Of a stretch of 64,000 nucleotides of DNA, positions 12,146 to 38,189 are shown in pieces. Position 1 is the stretch's first letter. Each line of letters opens with the position of its first letter. The DNA comes from Xenopus tropicalis (Eukaryota > Chordata > Amphibia > Anura > Pipidae): NCBI RefSeq assembly GCF_000004195.4, contig NC_030684.2, positions 64,849,892 through 64,913,891 on the forward strand, written 5' to 3'. Position numbers and translations under genes: made by a program. The notes beneath the pieces are model-generated. The model had not been told where the DNA came from. It saw only the letters and a program-made list of their open reading frames with translations, and did not search any database.

Positions 12146-12559
12146 AGATGTCCAATGGCTTATTAAGAACAATGGTCGCTGATAACAGCCATGAACTTTA
12201 CAGAGTAAATCATTTCCACAGGTATGATTCTTAATTACAATTTATTTAGGTAAGGCAATTCTTTGCAGTCTGCATATAAACTAGCAAATATAATAGACTG
12301 AAGCACATAAACGAGACTTCAGTTGCTTGTCAATCCTTTCTACAATACAGTAGATTTTATTATAATATTCTTGCAGTTTTTTTTTTTTTTTTACTACTTC
12401 TACATGTATATAAATACAATAATGGCTAATGGTAATTTATAGTTCACCTTCTGTAGATAACCGTGGTCTGATAATTTATACAAAGAATTTACAAATAAAA
12501 AAAAATAAAAAAAATTTACTCCCTCAAAGGAGGAATTAATAAATACAGATGCTATTAAT

Positions 12560-12808
12560 TAGGGATGCACCGAATCCTGGATTTGGTTCGCGCTTCGGTC
12601 TTGTTCGACAGCTTTCGGATTTGGCCAAATCCATGTGCCTGGCTGAACCAATTCCTTAAAATCACGTGACTTTTTGTAACATAAACATGGAAGTTGAAAT
12701 GATTTCACTGTGTGCAGTTTTTTAGGATTCAATTCTGAATTCTTGAATCTTTCATGATGGATTCGGTGTTTGCCCAAATTCCAAAATAGTGGATTTGTTA
12801 CTTCCCTA
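12560..12808. mobile_element. MITE with TAGGGATGCACCGAATC end
   Basis: About 250 bp. The left end is a terminal repeat seen in many vertebrate DNA-transposon MITEs; the right end is a decayed inverse (GGATTTGTTACTTCCCTA). No coding potential. Confidence 0.55.
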
Positions 12809-13192
12809 CTATAAATATATCTTGTAGTCAAGACAATGATTGCCTGTCACCGCATTATTGATTAATAGCACTTACTATTTACTTTACAAAAAAATTAAAT
12901 CTTCATTGTGTCTTTTTTTCACATAAGAATTGAAATTGCTGCTTAACAATGTACTATAATTTTTCTTAACCCATGCCTCCACTATTTCTAATTCACTATA
13001 TTTTCTTCTATTAAAGACATCTGTAACAAAATAGACAAATACACTCATTTTATCTAGTTATATTTGGCCGTGTATTTGGTGTACAATGCACTTATTAAAT
13101 ACATTATATTTAATTAACATCTGTTTTGGTTTGTTATGCATATGATTAAGAAATTATTAGAAATTTTCAATTCTAAACTGTGAATGTATGTA

Positions 13193-13474
13193 CAGGTATG
13201 GGACCTGCTATTCGAAATGTTTGGGACCTGGGGTTTTCTGGATAAGGGATCTTTCCGTAATTTGGATCTCCATAACTTAAGTCTGCCAAGTATTGAATAA
13301 ACACAAAATGCTTGTTTTGCCTCTAATAAGGATTAATTATATCTTAGTTGGGATCAAGAACAAGGTACTGTTTTATTATTACAGAGAAAAGGGAAATCAT
13401 TTTTAAAAATTAGAACTTTCCTTAATTCAGAACCTACTGGATAATGGGTTTCTGGATAAGGGATCCAATACCTG
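13193..13474. mobile_element. TA-flanked MITE, copy 2
   Basis: 282 bp, same family as 8,903-9,207, ends CAGGTATGGGACC / AATACCTG, TA on both sides. Confidence 0.8.
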
Positions 13475-13850
13475 TACAACACTTGCAATTCTGTAAACTG
13501 GATTAAAAGCTAATTAAAAAAAATGAGTTTGTTTTCAGATTTTTAAAATAGGATTTACTTTGTGTTTTCAACACAGGCAGAATATGACATAGAAAAATAA
13601 GTAGCTTCATTAAACTATACTATTTTATTACATATCAGGACTTAAGGGGGGGAATATACACTATTTATTAAAGCACATTTTTATATGCACAGAATGTTTG
13701 CTCCTGCCTTGCATCAGCGAGAACATTTACTTGTTGGAAATGGCCAGTTGATGGCCAGTTTACTGCTTCCTAAAACTAAAAAAATTAGTGTGTGACATAA
13801 TGGTACCTCACAACTAAATATATAAAAACAAATAAACAGATAACAATTGT

Positions 13851-14315
13851 TTGACACAGAGTAGGCTACTCTTTTATACAAAATGTTTTAGTGCAGATAA
13901 AGTAAGGCAAAATAGAAAGCTTGAGTTGAATAAATTGCATAAGCATTTCTATATGGGTCCTACAACAGATGTCAAAGGCCTACAGTTATCAGACTACGAA
14001 CAGGATCCCTTTATGAATAATGAACTTATGACATTTGTCTTGACTTTACTAATGCTGATAGTCACAGGACCATGTTGCTCATGCATTATATTTCCTGCTG
14101 TTTGTAACACTCACAGAAAAGACACAGAACACAACTGGTTTTTGAATCCCAAATCAAGTGGGAATATAAAACTTGAACCAGGCAGTTATTACGCTAATGA
14201 CAAAGCAGAAAAGCATTACTTTGCTAAGAGGACCCATAGCCCTAGCACCATATCTGATGACCAACTATTCCACAATTCAGAGAACCCAGCAAAATGGCAG
14301 GGTTGTCCCAGTTAA
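13851..14315 (+). CDS. unrecognised 154-codon frame with one membrane segment
   Basis: Open from 13836 to TAA at 14313-14315, with the first in-frame TTG at 13851. The first ATG in frame is downstream (M-G-P-T-T-D-V-K). The frame holds one strongly hydrophobic stretch (E-L-M-T-F-V-L-T-L-L-M-L-I-V-T then G-P-C-C-S-C-I-I-F-P-A-V) followed by a hydrophilic tail rich in K, H, S and N. It could be the last exon of a single-pass membrane protein: an AG at 13858-13859 (TTTGACACAG) might be its acceptor, though its pyrimidine tract is weak. It lies between MITEs and no partner exon was found. I do not recognise the family, and chance openness is possible. Confidence 0.3.
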   Translation: MTQSRLLFYTKCFSADKVRQNRKLELNKLHKHFYMGPTTDVKGLQLSDYEQDPFMNNELMTFVLTLLMLIVTGPCCSCIIFPAVCNTHRKDTEHNWFLNPKSSGNIKLEPGSYYANDKAEKHYFAKRTHSPSTISDDQLFHNSENPAKWQGCPS

Positions 14316-15317
14316 AACAGTATACAGAAATATTCAGAAAAAGTTTTAAAACAGGTCTGTATTTAATACAAAATTATGTTACTTTTCAAATATTTAAAAA
14401 GTTGTATTTGTATTGTCAAAAAAACAGTCTGAAACAAGCATAAAGGAAAACAAACCCCATTACATTCACTTCATAATCCAAATAATGTTCAGAAAACGTA
14501 AGTGCTGAATATATCTGTAGGGACAGTTATTTGCATATATAAGTTCACTTGTGCAAAGTACTATGATATTGGTGCCAGATTTATTATCTATTGCCCTAAG
14601 AAAAAGCGAGAGATCTTAATATTAACTACATTTTCTTGCACGATTTTTATTCCTTGAAGAATTTTTTCCTACAGGCACATTTTTTTCCACAATCAAAAAA
14701 GTTGACCTAATTTTAGCAATGAGCTTGTTGTTTTTTGAAAAACTACGCTCGTGGAAGAAAGAAACCTGCTTGAAAAAAAATCTCAAGTTAACACAAGACT
14801 TCTCTTTCATGTTTTTTCACGTGTATCACAGTAGATACATAGATATTAAATCTGGGCCCCCAAGTCCATAGTAAAAAGCTTGGTTTTATCAAGTAGTGCA
14901 TGAATAAAGTCTCTCTCTTTCAGACATGGAAACAATTACTCAGAGCCCTGCAGAAATACTTTTACAGTTAGTCAGTATAATATAGCTGTGCCAGCACATT
15001 AACTATCCACCAATAAAACATTATTCCTGTAATTGTATCTATTGGTGACTATTTACAATATATGTAACAAACTAAGGTAGTTCGTGGTTTCCTCGGAAAT
15101 CCTGCAAAAAAACAAAAAAAATCAGCATTTGTCAAACATAATATTACAATGTTCTTAAGACTAATAGGAATATTGTTCTAGTTCAGCTATAATGATTGGG
15201 TTATATAACACAAGAGAAAAATAAAATACTTTTGATTGAAAGAAGATGAAGGTATATGGTTAACAGTAATTCAAAATTATATAAAAAAACAAAACAAAAA
15301 CAGTCTCTGCACTTATC
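14316..15317. other. intergenic, no gene seen
   Basis: AT-rich sequence with no supported features. Confidence 0.45.
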
Positions 15318-15407
15318 AGGGTAATAGAACTGGTGAGCATTGGGTTCAGGGTAATAGAACTGGTGAGCACTGGGTTCAGGGTAATAGAACTGGTGAGCAT
15401 TTGGTGT
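15318..15407. repeat. 3 x 30-bp tandem repeat
   Basis: Three nearly identical 30-bp units beginning CAGGGTAATAGAACTGGTGA, with one or two substitutions between units. Short open frames on both strands across it are repeat artefacts. Confidence 0.85.
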
Positions 15408-15644
15408 GGCTACAGCTGGTTCATAGGTACATAGACAACTACAAAGCCTGGTGGTAGAGAGGGGCATGTGATTTTGTAATTTTCTACTTTCATTACATAA
15501 TTTGTAATAGCATTGACCAAAATCTATTAAATATTTATCGCTGCAATCACCTGAACAAAAAAAAAAACCCAAACCAAAACCTAGTTTTCTTAATTTTGTA
15601 TAAATATTTGAGGGTTTAAAGAAAATCTCCTTGAAGAATATACT

Positions 15645-15953
15645 CTTAAAGGACATGTAAACCCCCTACACAGGAATCAAATGATGAAAAATCCTCTTTG
15701 AATGACTACAGTGACAGGTATTTATAATTTGCAAAGTTTCACAGTAAAGCTGCAGCATCCCCTTAATCATTGTGCATCCCTTCTTCCTTGCTCACTCACT
15801 CTTCCTCTTCCCTTTGGAATTAACTTTAGCGTTGCACATTTCAAAGCTATTCTTTCTGAGCATGTGCAATTAAAATGCAATTTTAATATAAAAATGAATT
15901 CAGGTATCTTGTTTAATTTGAAAAGGACTTATGTCTGGGTGACAGGTCCCCTA
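15645..15953. mobile_element. possible T2-type MITE
   Basis: Left end TTAAAGGACATGTAAACCCC. The right end (GGTGACAGGTCCCCTAA) is a diverged inverse. The TTAAAGGR start fits the Xenopus T2 MITE family with TTAA target sites. An A-rich tract follows at 15,952-15,968. Confidence 0.5.
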
Positions 15954-16425
15954 AAAAAAAAAAAAACCCAACAAAGGATAAAAATACCTACACAACAAAA
16001 AAAAAAACAAAAGATACTGTTGGCAAAACAATATTTTACACTTTGTCCTCTAGTGTGTTGGTCTACCAACTCTACTTAAATCTATTAACCACACTGTGTA
16101 ACCATGTAGTAACTCTTTGAGCAATCAGAGAAGGTCGGAAGTTGATGAAACCCATTAGCAGTGGTAAAAAAAAATGCAGAGTAATAGTGTCCACAGGGAA
16201 CCAGCTGTGAGCCAGAAAGAAAGTGCTGCAGAATGCAGCAAACTTTGTGTGGAGAAACTCTTGAAAGGTGCATTATATAAACATGCCTGTGAGTGCATAA
16301 CATTCTGTGATTTTATCATTAAAGTTATAAGGTTTTATACATGAGAGCTTGCTTATCCCACAACCCACAGTTCAAAGGAGGTTGGACAGAAAAATAAAGT
16401 AGTAGAACTAATAAACGCAGTTTAA

Positions 16426-16872
16426 GGGGCATTTACCAAAGTACGAATTATTCTGAATACAAAAAATTCATAGTTTTTCTAATTTATAGAACTGTTTCAT
16501 ACTTTGCAACATTTTATGCAACAAAATCATATTTATGGCACCGAATACGAAAGCTTCGGTTTCATTAAAGTTTCAGTATCGTGACTTTCCTTGGGCCAGG
16601 TTGGAGCTGCAGAGTGCCATTGAGTCCTATGGGAGGCTTCCAAAATCATGCACACAGGGATCAAAGTCAGAAAGGTTTTTCTGCCGTTTCTGATCGTTCG
16701 GATACGAACCAGATACGAATTTTGTGACTTTTGGATCGCCAATACGATATTATTGTGACTTTTACGATTTTTTCGTAAGCATTTTTGTGACATTTCCGAT
16801 CATCAGGAATTATCATATCTAATCCGAATTTTACCCATTTCGGGATTCGAATTTATACATTGATGAATCTGC
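16426..16872. mobile_element. MITE rich in TACGAA / TTCG motifs
   Basis: Ends GGGGCATTTACCAAAGTACG and the inverse-like ATTTATACATTGATGAATCTGC. Repeated short CpG words (TACGAA, GTGACTTT) resemble those of the elements at 46,197-46,694 and 57,413-57,766. Confidence 0.55.
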
Positions 16873-18030
16873 ATGACTTTTGACCAAAAAGTAGAAGGAT
16901 TTCGCTGAATTTAAATTGATTCACTTTAAATAGTGTTTGTGATTACACAGAACAACTACCTGTTTACAGTAGCATTTATAGATTATATATTTGGCTAACT
17001 ATACTAAAAACTATTTAATTCTGCAGACTACCCAGGGTTATTTTTTATTTTAAAAACGGTCACTACATGATCACACTCTGTGGTTAATAGCTGGTAGAAC
17101 AAAATACCAGTGGCTGGAGCATTCAATATTATTTCACCAAAGAAATTATGCTATTTTTTTGCTTTTATTGTCTAGATAGCTGTATCCTTTCCGAGTCCCC
17201 CCGTATTTAACTTTTCTTTTTATTACGGTCCTGCAGCTATCGATTTGAAGCTCTGTCCATCACTCTAGATAAAGAGAAGGCAACATTACAATTTTGGTCC
17301 CTGAAAAAAAAAATGTAGTTTAATTATTTTACACTAAGTCCTCAGATCTACTTTGTTAACTACCATCTAGATCAGTGTTTGTCAGACTTTATGGATCAAG
17401 CACCCCTTTAAAGCCCAACATTTGATCAATGTTTAAACACATGAAAAAATTGGTGTTTCAACCATTAAGCCATAATCCCAAGAAAATCTATGACATCAAA
17501 TAAGTGCTCACCAAATATTGTACTAATTGACTTCCAGGATGGTCTTATAAGAGTACCTAAGAGAGCCAATAGGCATTTGTTACCAAATTCTATTGACCAC
17601 TGCTGTCCAACTGAATATTCACAGCCTGCATGTGGCCACCCAATAGATTTTGTGATCCCAAGCATGCCCAAGATCTCTAGAGACGTCATTGTAAGACATC
17701 AATGTTTTATGACAAATTCAACCTCCAAACATGTGAAATAGTGGATAACTGAACAGCCTACAACATATAAAATATTATACAACACTGTTCTAGACAACAA
17801 AGTTACCTAATTAAGGATAATGTAGAGGTGAAAATCCCCTATAAATACATTTCAAGTATTATCATTTAGAAAAGAATACTTAACGGACTCACAGAAACTT
17901 GAGTTGTTTAGCCTTCAATCTATTTCCACATTTAGCTTCTAGCAGCTACTCAGATATATGATAAAATGTAAGCAAGCTACTTTCTATAAAAAAGTATTTA
18001 TTTGAATTTATGGCTATACCAATAATAAGG
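16873..18030. other. intergenic / 3' flank of the zinc-finger gene
   Basis: No convincing gene. The 83-codon frame at 17,490-17,741 (+) lies in sequence that looks like a decayed repeat. Poly(A) signals for the minus-strand gene are expected at the right edge of this stretch. Confidence 0.4.
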
Positions 18031-18036
18031 TTTATT
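18031..18036 (-). promoter_or_regulatory. candidate poly(A) signal of THAP-KRAB-ZNF gene
   Basis: AATAAA on the minus strand, about 150 bp past the TAG stop at 18,185. Best placed of several A/T-rich candidates. No transcript evidence. Confidence 0.4.
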
Positions 18037-18184
18037 GTCCCATTAACCTGCATCCTTGGTGTGATCTCTAAGCCAAAGTGATTGACAGTCTTTGTATTGC
18101 TTGTGTTCTTCCACATCACGTTTGAAATTGCTCTTTAGTTACCCAAAATTACAATGGTCTTTCTTACGCCAAGTTGCAGAAATC

Positions 18185-32640
<14,456 letters not shown>

Positions 32641-32774
32641 TTTCCTGAAAAAGTGTACATTTTTAGTTTGTAACTTATGATTACATATATAAATTAGCAT
32701 TTCATATTTGGCAAAAAGGATCTTTACACATTTTAAGGTTGTGAGCAAAACAACAAATTAAATGTATATTTCCA

Positions 32775-33256
32775 TTAAAGGAGAAGGAAAGTCATTTTGG
32801 CATTTTACTGCCAATATATTTGCCACATTAGTGCCGCCTAGAACTATACATTGATTTTGCAGAAACCATGACCATACCTGAGTAAACAGCTTTAGAAGCT
32901 TTCTCTGTTTGCTTAAGATAGCAGCTGCCATTTTAAGTAGCTTCCTTCCTGCAGTTATAGCGCAGATCATACATTCCTAAGGTAGGGGGCAGGGAGTTCT
33001 TAACATTCTGGTGGGAGGGGGGAGCAGGAGAGGGGAAAGGAGAGAACTGCACAGATTCTGGCCCTGGGAATTAAGGCTGTTTCTGAGAGAGGAAGTCAGA
33101 CACTGAAACATCATGTTTACTAAAAAAAAATAAAAAAATCCTGTGTTTCTTTTTGATAGAGGACTTAGTGCACCATTACTGTAGGTGCTTATGGCTGTAT
33201 TTACATAGACCTTTCTGATAAAGCTTACTTAGTTTTAACCTTTCCTGCTCCTTTAA
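32775..33256. mobile_element. T2-type MITE (TTAAAGGAGAAGGAAAG)
   Basis: TTAA on both sides, ends TTAAAGGAGAAGGAAAGT and ACCTTTCCTGCTCCTTTAA. Fits the Xenopus T2 MITE group (TTAAAGGRR). A deleted relative is at 37,032-37,310. Located just upstream of the THAP exon. Confidence 0.8.
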
Positions 33257-33365
33257 GCAATCAGGTTATGAAATGTTTGTATTAAATGATAAAAACTAAA
33301 AAATATTTCTAGTTATTTGCAGAAAAACAGTCATTTATATGATATGAAATAAAAAAAAATAAAAT

Positions 33366-33369
<4 letters not shown>

Positions 33370-33400
<31 letters not shown>
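33370..33400. repeat. (TA)n microsatellite
   Basis: About 31 bases of TA following an A/T-rich run. Confidence 0.85.
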
Positions 33401-33403
<3 letters not shown>

Positions 33404-33779
33404 TTTATGTGCTCATCTAGGTTTGCAAACAAATATACAGTTGCCTGATCAAACACAGGCCAAAACCCTTTTTGTAATATAGCCTTTATAGTGAAGATAA
33501 GCAATGCAAATCAACACTCACCACAAATCAATTTGGAGGATGTGAGCAAATTAAAACCACCATGATCAAGAGGTCAAAGCAGCAAAATCTGTTTGGTTGA
33601 ATAGTTGTTACAGTTTAATAGCTTTTCTATAGGGAAACATACTCTATTCTTTAATTACATGCCACTTGTTCATTGTTGTTTCTACAGCAGTTGTTTTTAT
33701 GCCTGACAAGTAGAAAGCACAAAGGACTGAACGAATGAGATGGCCCTCTTGGGCATTTATATGATCAATGCATATTTAG

Positions 33780-33965
33780 GGGTATATTTATCATGCTGTG
33801 TAAAAAGTGGAGTAAAACATTTCCAGTGATGTTGCTCATAGCAGCCAATCAGATGCTTTGCTTTGGTTTTCTAACTGTTGAAATCTAATTGCTGATTGGT
33901 TGCCCTGAGCAACAACACCTGTAATGCTTCACTCTACTTTTTACACAGCATGATAAATATACCCC
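33780..33965. mobile_element. palindromic MITE, GGGGTATATTTATCATGCTG family, copy 1
   Basis: 186 bp, ends GGGGTATATTTATCATGCTG and exact inverse, with TTA on each side. Relatives at 36,050-36,218 and 45,083-45,368. The 3-bp TWA target site suggests the PIF/Harbinger superfamily (inference). Confidence 0.85.
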
Positions 33966-34259
33966 TTAAAGTGATACTGACACCAGAAATGCTTTTACAT
34001 TCCCTATCTGATCCCCATGTTCCTCTATGAGGGGGCTGCCATATTTGTGCAACAGGAGTCTGTTAACATTAGAAGCTATAACTGACAGCTTGAGTTGGGA
34101 CAGTCAGGTTGGCAAAACAGTCAGGTTTAGGAACTTCAAGTAACAATTACTTACAAAACCAAACCTGTCGGTGAAAAATGATCAACATGATCTTTAGGAA
34201 CTTTTTTATATACATTAATATTTTGAAAAGTAGTTTTTTTCATGTCAGTATTACTTTAA
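33966..34259. mobile_element. T2-type MITE (TTAAAGTGATACTGACA)
   Basis: TTAAAGTGATACTGACA at the left and TGTCAGTATTACTTTAA at the right, TTAA on both sides. It abuts the previous MITE with no spacer. Confidence 0.8.
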
Positions 34260-35386
34260 GCTCCCCAAAAATACCTTTTCTAAACTGAACAGATTTTGAC
34301 TTTTCTATAGTGTCTATCTGCAGCTGCACACAAACCAGCTTCATGCTGCACTAACTGTGCAACTAACTGTGGCCAACATACAGCTACAGCCACATGCAAT
34401 ACCTATGCCATCAAAATGTAATCACTGCAACCAGAAAATGGCAATGGGTGACATCAGGTTGATGTTCCAGTTATAAGAGTGATCAAACAAGCTCTATGGT
34501 AGCATATTGTTTTATTGGCAAAATGCGTGGATGACAAAGAAGTACTCCTGTTTAAAGTTAACGGTACACTTGAAATTGAAAATAAGAAAGCAAATAAAAC
34601 ATGGACCAATGTACTTATTTATTCTAAATTCTCAGATGTGAAACACAACATGACAGCTGTAACTTTTATGTATAAATGCAAATGTGCAAAGAAGTAATGT
34701 GCTGGCAGTTTATACAGTAAAACCTCAGTTGTACATACCCTTATTTTAAGTTTACTCTCATTTTACAGTTGTTTTTGCGGACCAACCAATATATAATGCA
34801 TTTCCATAATTTTACACCATGTTTTTCTGGTCCCCTGAAAAACATAAAATGGGGGTTCTACTGTATGTATTTATGTTACAGCTATATGTTCACACGAGGG
34901 AGAAAATGATACAATCATGTTTTTAAGTCCTATACACACAAATTGATAACATGAAATAAGTTGTCAAAAAGACCAGGAATGGATCTTTATCTCCCTTGTG
35001 ACACTGGGATTTTTGATGTCTCGGTAAGATGAAGAAATCATGTTTTATTTTTAGCAAATATTGATTAACATTTCTGTTTGAGACTTAATGTAACTTGATC
35101 AATGGGTATACATTCTAAAGTTATTTTGATAAAACAATCTCTGTTTTTCTTGACTGAGGGTGTGCTTGCCTATAAAGAAATGTAGCTGTCTCTCTTATTG
35201 GCATTGTCCCGCTATAACTCTCTCTCAGGTCCCGCTACATTTAAAAATACAAAACAAACCCTGCTCTAAGGTACTGATGCCTCAAGTTGTATGAAAAAGA
35301 ATGACATCTCAAAATGGCACATACCCATGATAGTGCCAGGGAAGAAAGGACAATCGTTAGAAGCAGCAAATAAAGTAGAGCCTCAC
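34260..35386. other. presumed first intron, no gene seen
   Basis: AT-rich sequence between the MITE cluster and the CpG-rich candidate promoter. The 60-codon frame at 34,515-34,697 shows no family resemblance. Confidence 0.4.
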
Positions 35387-35710
35387 CTGCTGTAAGCAGA
35401 GCCCACCCTCAGTCCCACAAACACTGCTGTATCTGCCAGCTCTGCCCAGCCGGTCACTCAGTTGTGGTTATTAGCATGCTGTCCTACAGTACCGCTTTCC
35501 CCAGCCCGCAGTCGCAGATCGCTACTTACACCTCCCACAAGCAGTTAATTGCAAGCTCCTTTGCCTCCTGGCTTAAACAAAACCCTGACGCCAAAAGTCT
35601 CATCACGCGAGACTCTGGCATCACGACCACACGTGACGCGTTACGTACAGCCCTGTGGGCGTGGCGACGCTAAATCTTACTGCTTGTAAGCGGCGGTAAA
35701 TCCGTTGGTA
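35387..35710 (-). promoter_or_regulatory. CpG-rich promoter and non-coding exon 1 candidate
   Basis: The most CpG-dense non-repeat segment of the window, about a dozen CpGs in 35,585-35,705. Contains CACGTGACGCG (E-box/CRE-like) and CACGCGAGAC. On the minus strand a good donor (ACAGCAG|GTGAGG) lies at 35,387. A non-coding exon starting near 35.6 kb could splice to the THAP exon acceptor at 32,645. Direction and start are inferred. Confidence 0.5.
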
Positions 35711-36049
35711 GTGTGTCTTTTCACTGCTCCCTAGTTTTAATAGAGAATAAAAACAAAAAAAACTTCTCTTTTGTGTTGGCTCGCTGTGCCATGTTACCTC
35801 AGCTTCCAGTATTTCCTCAGACTTTATAATAGTTTCGGATTAGGGCGCCAAAACTATTTTTTGCTGGTTGCAAACAGTACCTGCTGCTATCAGAGCTTCT
35901 TCCAATTTGACCAAAAGGTTTTTTAGTGCAAATGATTTTATTTTTTGGGGGGACTTTGAGGGTCCAGATTTTTTCTTGTAAACAAGGGCCACAATTTTCA
36001 CACAATAGCTAATTTAGGAGAAAAGAAAGGGTGAAATGCACCAGACATA

Positions 36050-36218
36050 GGGGTATATTTATCATGCTGTGTAACATCACATTACCAGTGATGTTGCCCA
36101 GGGCAACCAATCAGCAATTAGATTTCAACAGACAACCAAATCAAAGCATCTGACTGGCTGCCATGAGCAACATCACCGGTAATGTTCCACTTTTTACACA
36201 GCACAATAAATATACCCC
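36050..36218. mobile_element. palindromic MITE, copy 2
   Basis: 169 bp, same family as 33,780-33,965, ends GGGGTATATTTATC and GATAAATATACCCC-like inverse. Slightly deleted at the left inner arm. Confidence 0.8.
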
Positions 36219-36228
36219 TTAATCTTTT

Positions 36229-36536
36229 AGGGTGAGGTCAGACGAAGTGTATATCTGCTTCTCTCAGCTCTTTTCTGCCAGCAGATCTGCTTTGGAACGC
36301 ACCTCTGTGTGCCGACCTGTGGGCATGTGGAGCAGATCAGAGGTAGGCCTGGAAACCGCAGAAGTGAACGTTTTCCAGGCCGACCTCCTATCCACCCTTA
36401 TTCACACTCTCGGGCAGTTGCCATAGTCGTTAAGGCATGCACACAGGAGCGTATGGAAGCGAACACGCTTCTCTCAGCCTGGTAGAAAAGCGCAGGGCTG
36501 AAAGAAGCAGATATACACTTCATCTGACCTCGCCCT
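36229..36536. mobile_element. MITE with AGGGTGAGGTCAGACGAAG ends
   Basis: 308 bp with about 30-bp inverted ends (AGGGTGAGGTCAGACGAAGT; inverse CACTTCATCTGACCTCGCCCT). Starts 11 bp after the preceding MITE. No coding capacity. Confidence 0.8.
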
Positions 36537-36654
36537 AACTCTTTTTCTCTGTTCCTAACATTGATGTGTGCAGGTTCACTGTCACAAGTAAATTGTGGGG
36601 CCCCCAAAGGGCATCGGTGAAAAACAGTGCTGTGGAACTCTGACAGTGAACCTG

Positions 36655-36862
36655 CACTAAGCTCTACGGGGCAGGGACCTCCATCCTCTAGTGTATTTGA
36701 CTCTTAACTTATTGCAACCGTATCTTGTATTTATCTGCATTTATTGTTATATATTGTATTTATTTTTATCTTAATAACCCCGTTTGTATTAATGTATTCT
36801 ACTGTACAGCGCTGCGTACATAAGTAGCGCTTTATAAATAAAGATATACATACATACATACA
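36655..36862 (+). mobile_element. L2-clade LINE 3' tail
   Basis: Begins TAAGCTCTACGGGGCAGGGA and ends GCGCTTTATAAATAAAGATA followed by (CATA)n, the 3' end of the same family as 1-418. It is severely 5'-truncated. Confidence 0.8.
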
Positions 36863-37031
36863 TCAGAGTTAGAACCAGAGGAAATAAAGAGTAAAAGTAT
36901 ACTGGGGTGTTGATTGCCTTAACTGTTAACGGTTTGCCTTAACGGTTTTATTCACTGTTTGTCAGCTTTGCAAAAAAAAATGCCCAGTTTGTGTACTACA
37001 GAGTCTTTGTTTGAGATAGCTATGGTACCCC

Positions 37032-37310
37032 TTAAAGGAGAAGGAAAGGTAAAAACTAAGTAAGCTTTGTCAGAAAGGTCTATGCTAATAACTCCCTCCC
37101 ACCTCTCTTAGGAATGTGTGATCTGAGCTATAACGGTTAGACTGCAAACAGGAAGCTATTTAAAATGGCAGATGCTGTCTTAATCAAACGAAGCAAACTT
37201 CTAGGGCTCTTTACTCAGGTATGGTAATGGTTTCTGCAGAATAAATATATTGTTATCATTAGGTGGCACTGATGTTGCAAATCTATTGGCAGTAAAATTG
37301 CTAAATTACT
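37032..37310. mobile_element. T2-type MITE, right end missing
   Basis: Left end TTAAAGGAGAAGGAAAGG matches 32,775. Internal segments match in inverted orientation (GGTATGGTAATGGTTTCTGC, AATGGCAG). The right terminal TTAA end is not seen. Confidence 0.7.
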
Positions 37311-37523
37311 TTTCATGGACTATTCATGTGAGAAGAGATGCTTGGCCAGTGTAGCTTTTGATGTTTTGAGGCCAGGCATCTTTTGATGACCTTTTAATAG
37401 AGGCATTGCCTTACATTTTTCATTTTGAGGCAACAGACCTTTGTTTAAACTAGCTATGATAGCCCTTAACATTAAAGCCATATTGCCAAGATACGTATAC
37501 ATTAGTTCAAAAAGACAGCTGCT

Positions 37524-37842
37524 TAGGCTAATGCCAGACGTGGCGTTTGGCGTATATTTTTGGCAAGCCAAAAATCGCTTACCGAAAATAGTGCCTTACG
37601 CTCCTTCTCATGCCTACACCCGAATGAATGGAATACACTCGGGTGCAGGCACATGTAGCCGATATCCGCCAAAAAATGTGAGACTTCATATCTTCGGTGG
37701 ATATTTACTACATGTGCCTGCACCCGAGCATATTCAATTGATTTGGGCGAAGGCACAGGTAGGAGCTTATGGCGCTATTTCGGCAATCGATTTTCGGCTT
37801 ACAGAAAATATATGCCAAAAGCCACGTCTGGCATTAGCCTTA
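37524..37842. mobile_element. MITE with TAGGCTAATGCCAGACGTGG ends
   Basis: About 319 bp, inverted ends TTAGGCTAATGCCAGACG and CGTCTGGCATTAGCCTTA, with further inner symmetry (CACTCGGGTGCAGGCACATG and inverse). Open frames on both strands across it are artefacts. Confidence 0.85.
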
Positions 37843-38189
37843 GACTTCATCGATGCTATTGACTGTGCATTTGAGAGAAGATGCTTGGACAGTATCATCA
37901 GAAGAACAGCTCTACCAGCTCCATCAGTATAACAGTTTCATAAGTAAAACAATCGATTTAACCTGCCCCATCGGTAAAACAGCTCCACCAGTATCTAGTA
38001 GAATTAAGTCTAAAAACAACTGGACTTTTCTGAGTTTTTCACCGAACGTTTTACAACTCATCCGAGTGCCTTCTTCAATTCAAATAACTGGTAGGGAATT
38101 CCCCGGTATTTAAACCCTTGATGGTAGTTCAGACAAAGACATCCAATCACAATGCCTGTTCATGCAAACTAAAAAAAGTTTAAAACGCT

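Noticed and set aside
15201..15656. 151-codon minus-strand frame with repeated H-Q-F-Y-Y-P-E
   Set aside because: The repeated peptide is only the 3 x 30-bp tandem repeat at 15,318; the rest shows no domain.
37441..37932. 163-codon plus-strand frame
   Set aside because: Most of it lies in the MITE at 37,524-37,842, which is open on both strands because of its symmetry.
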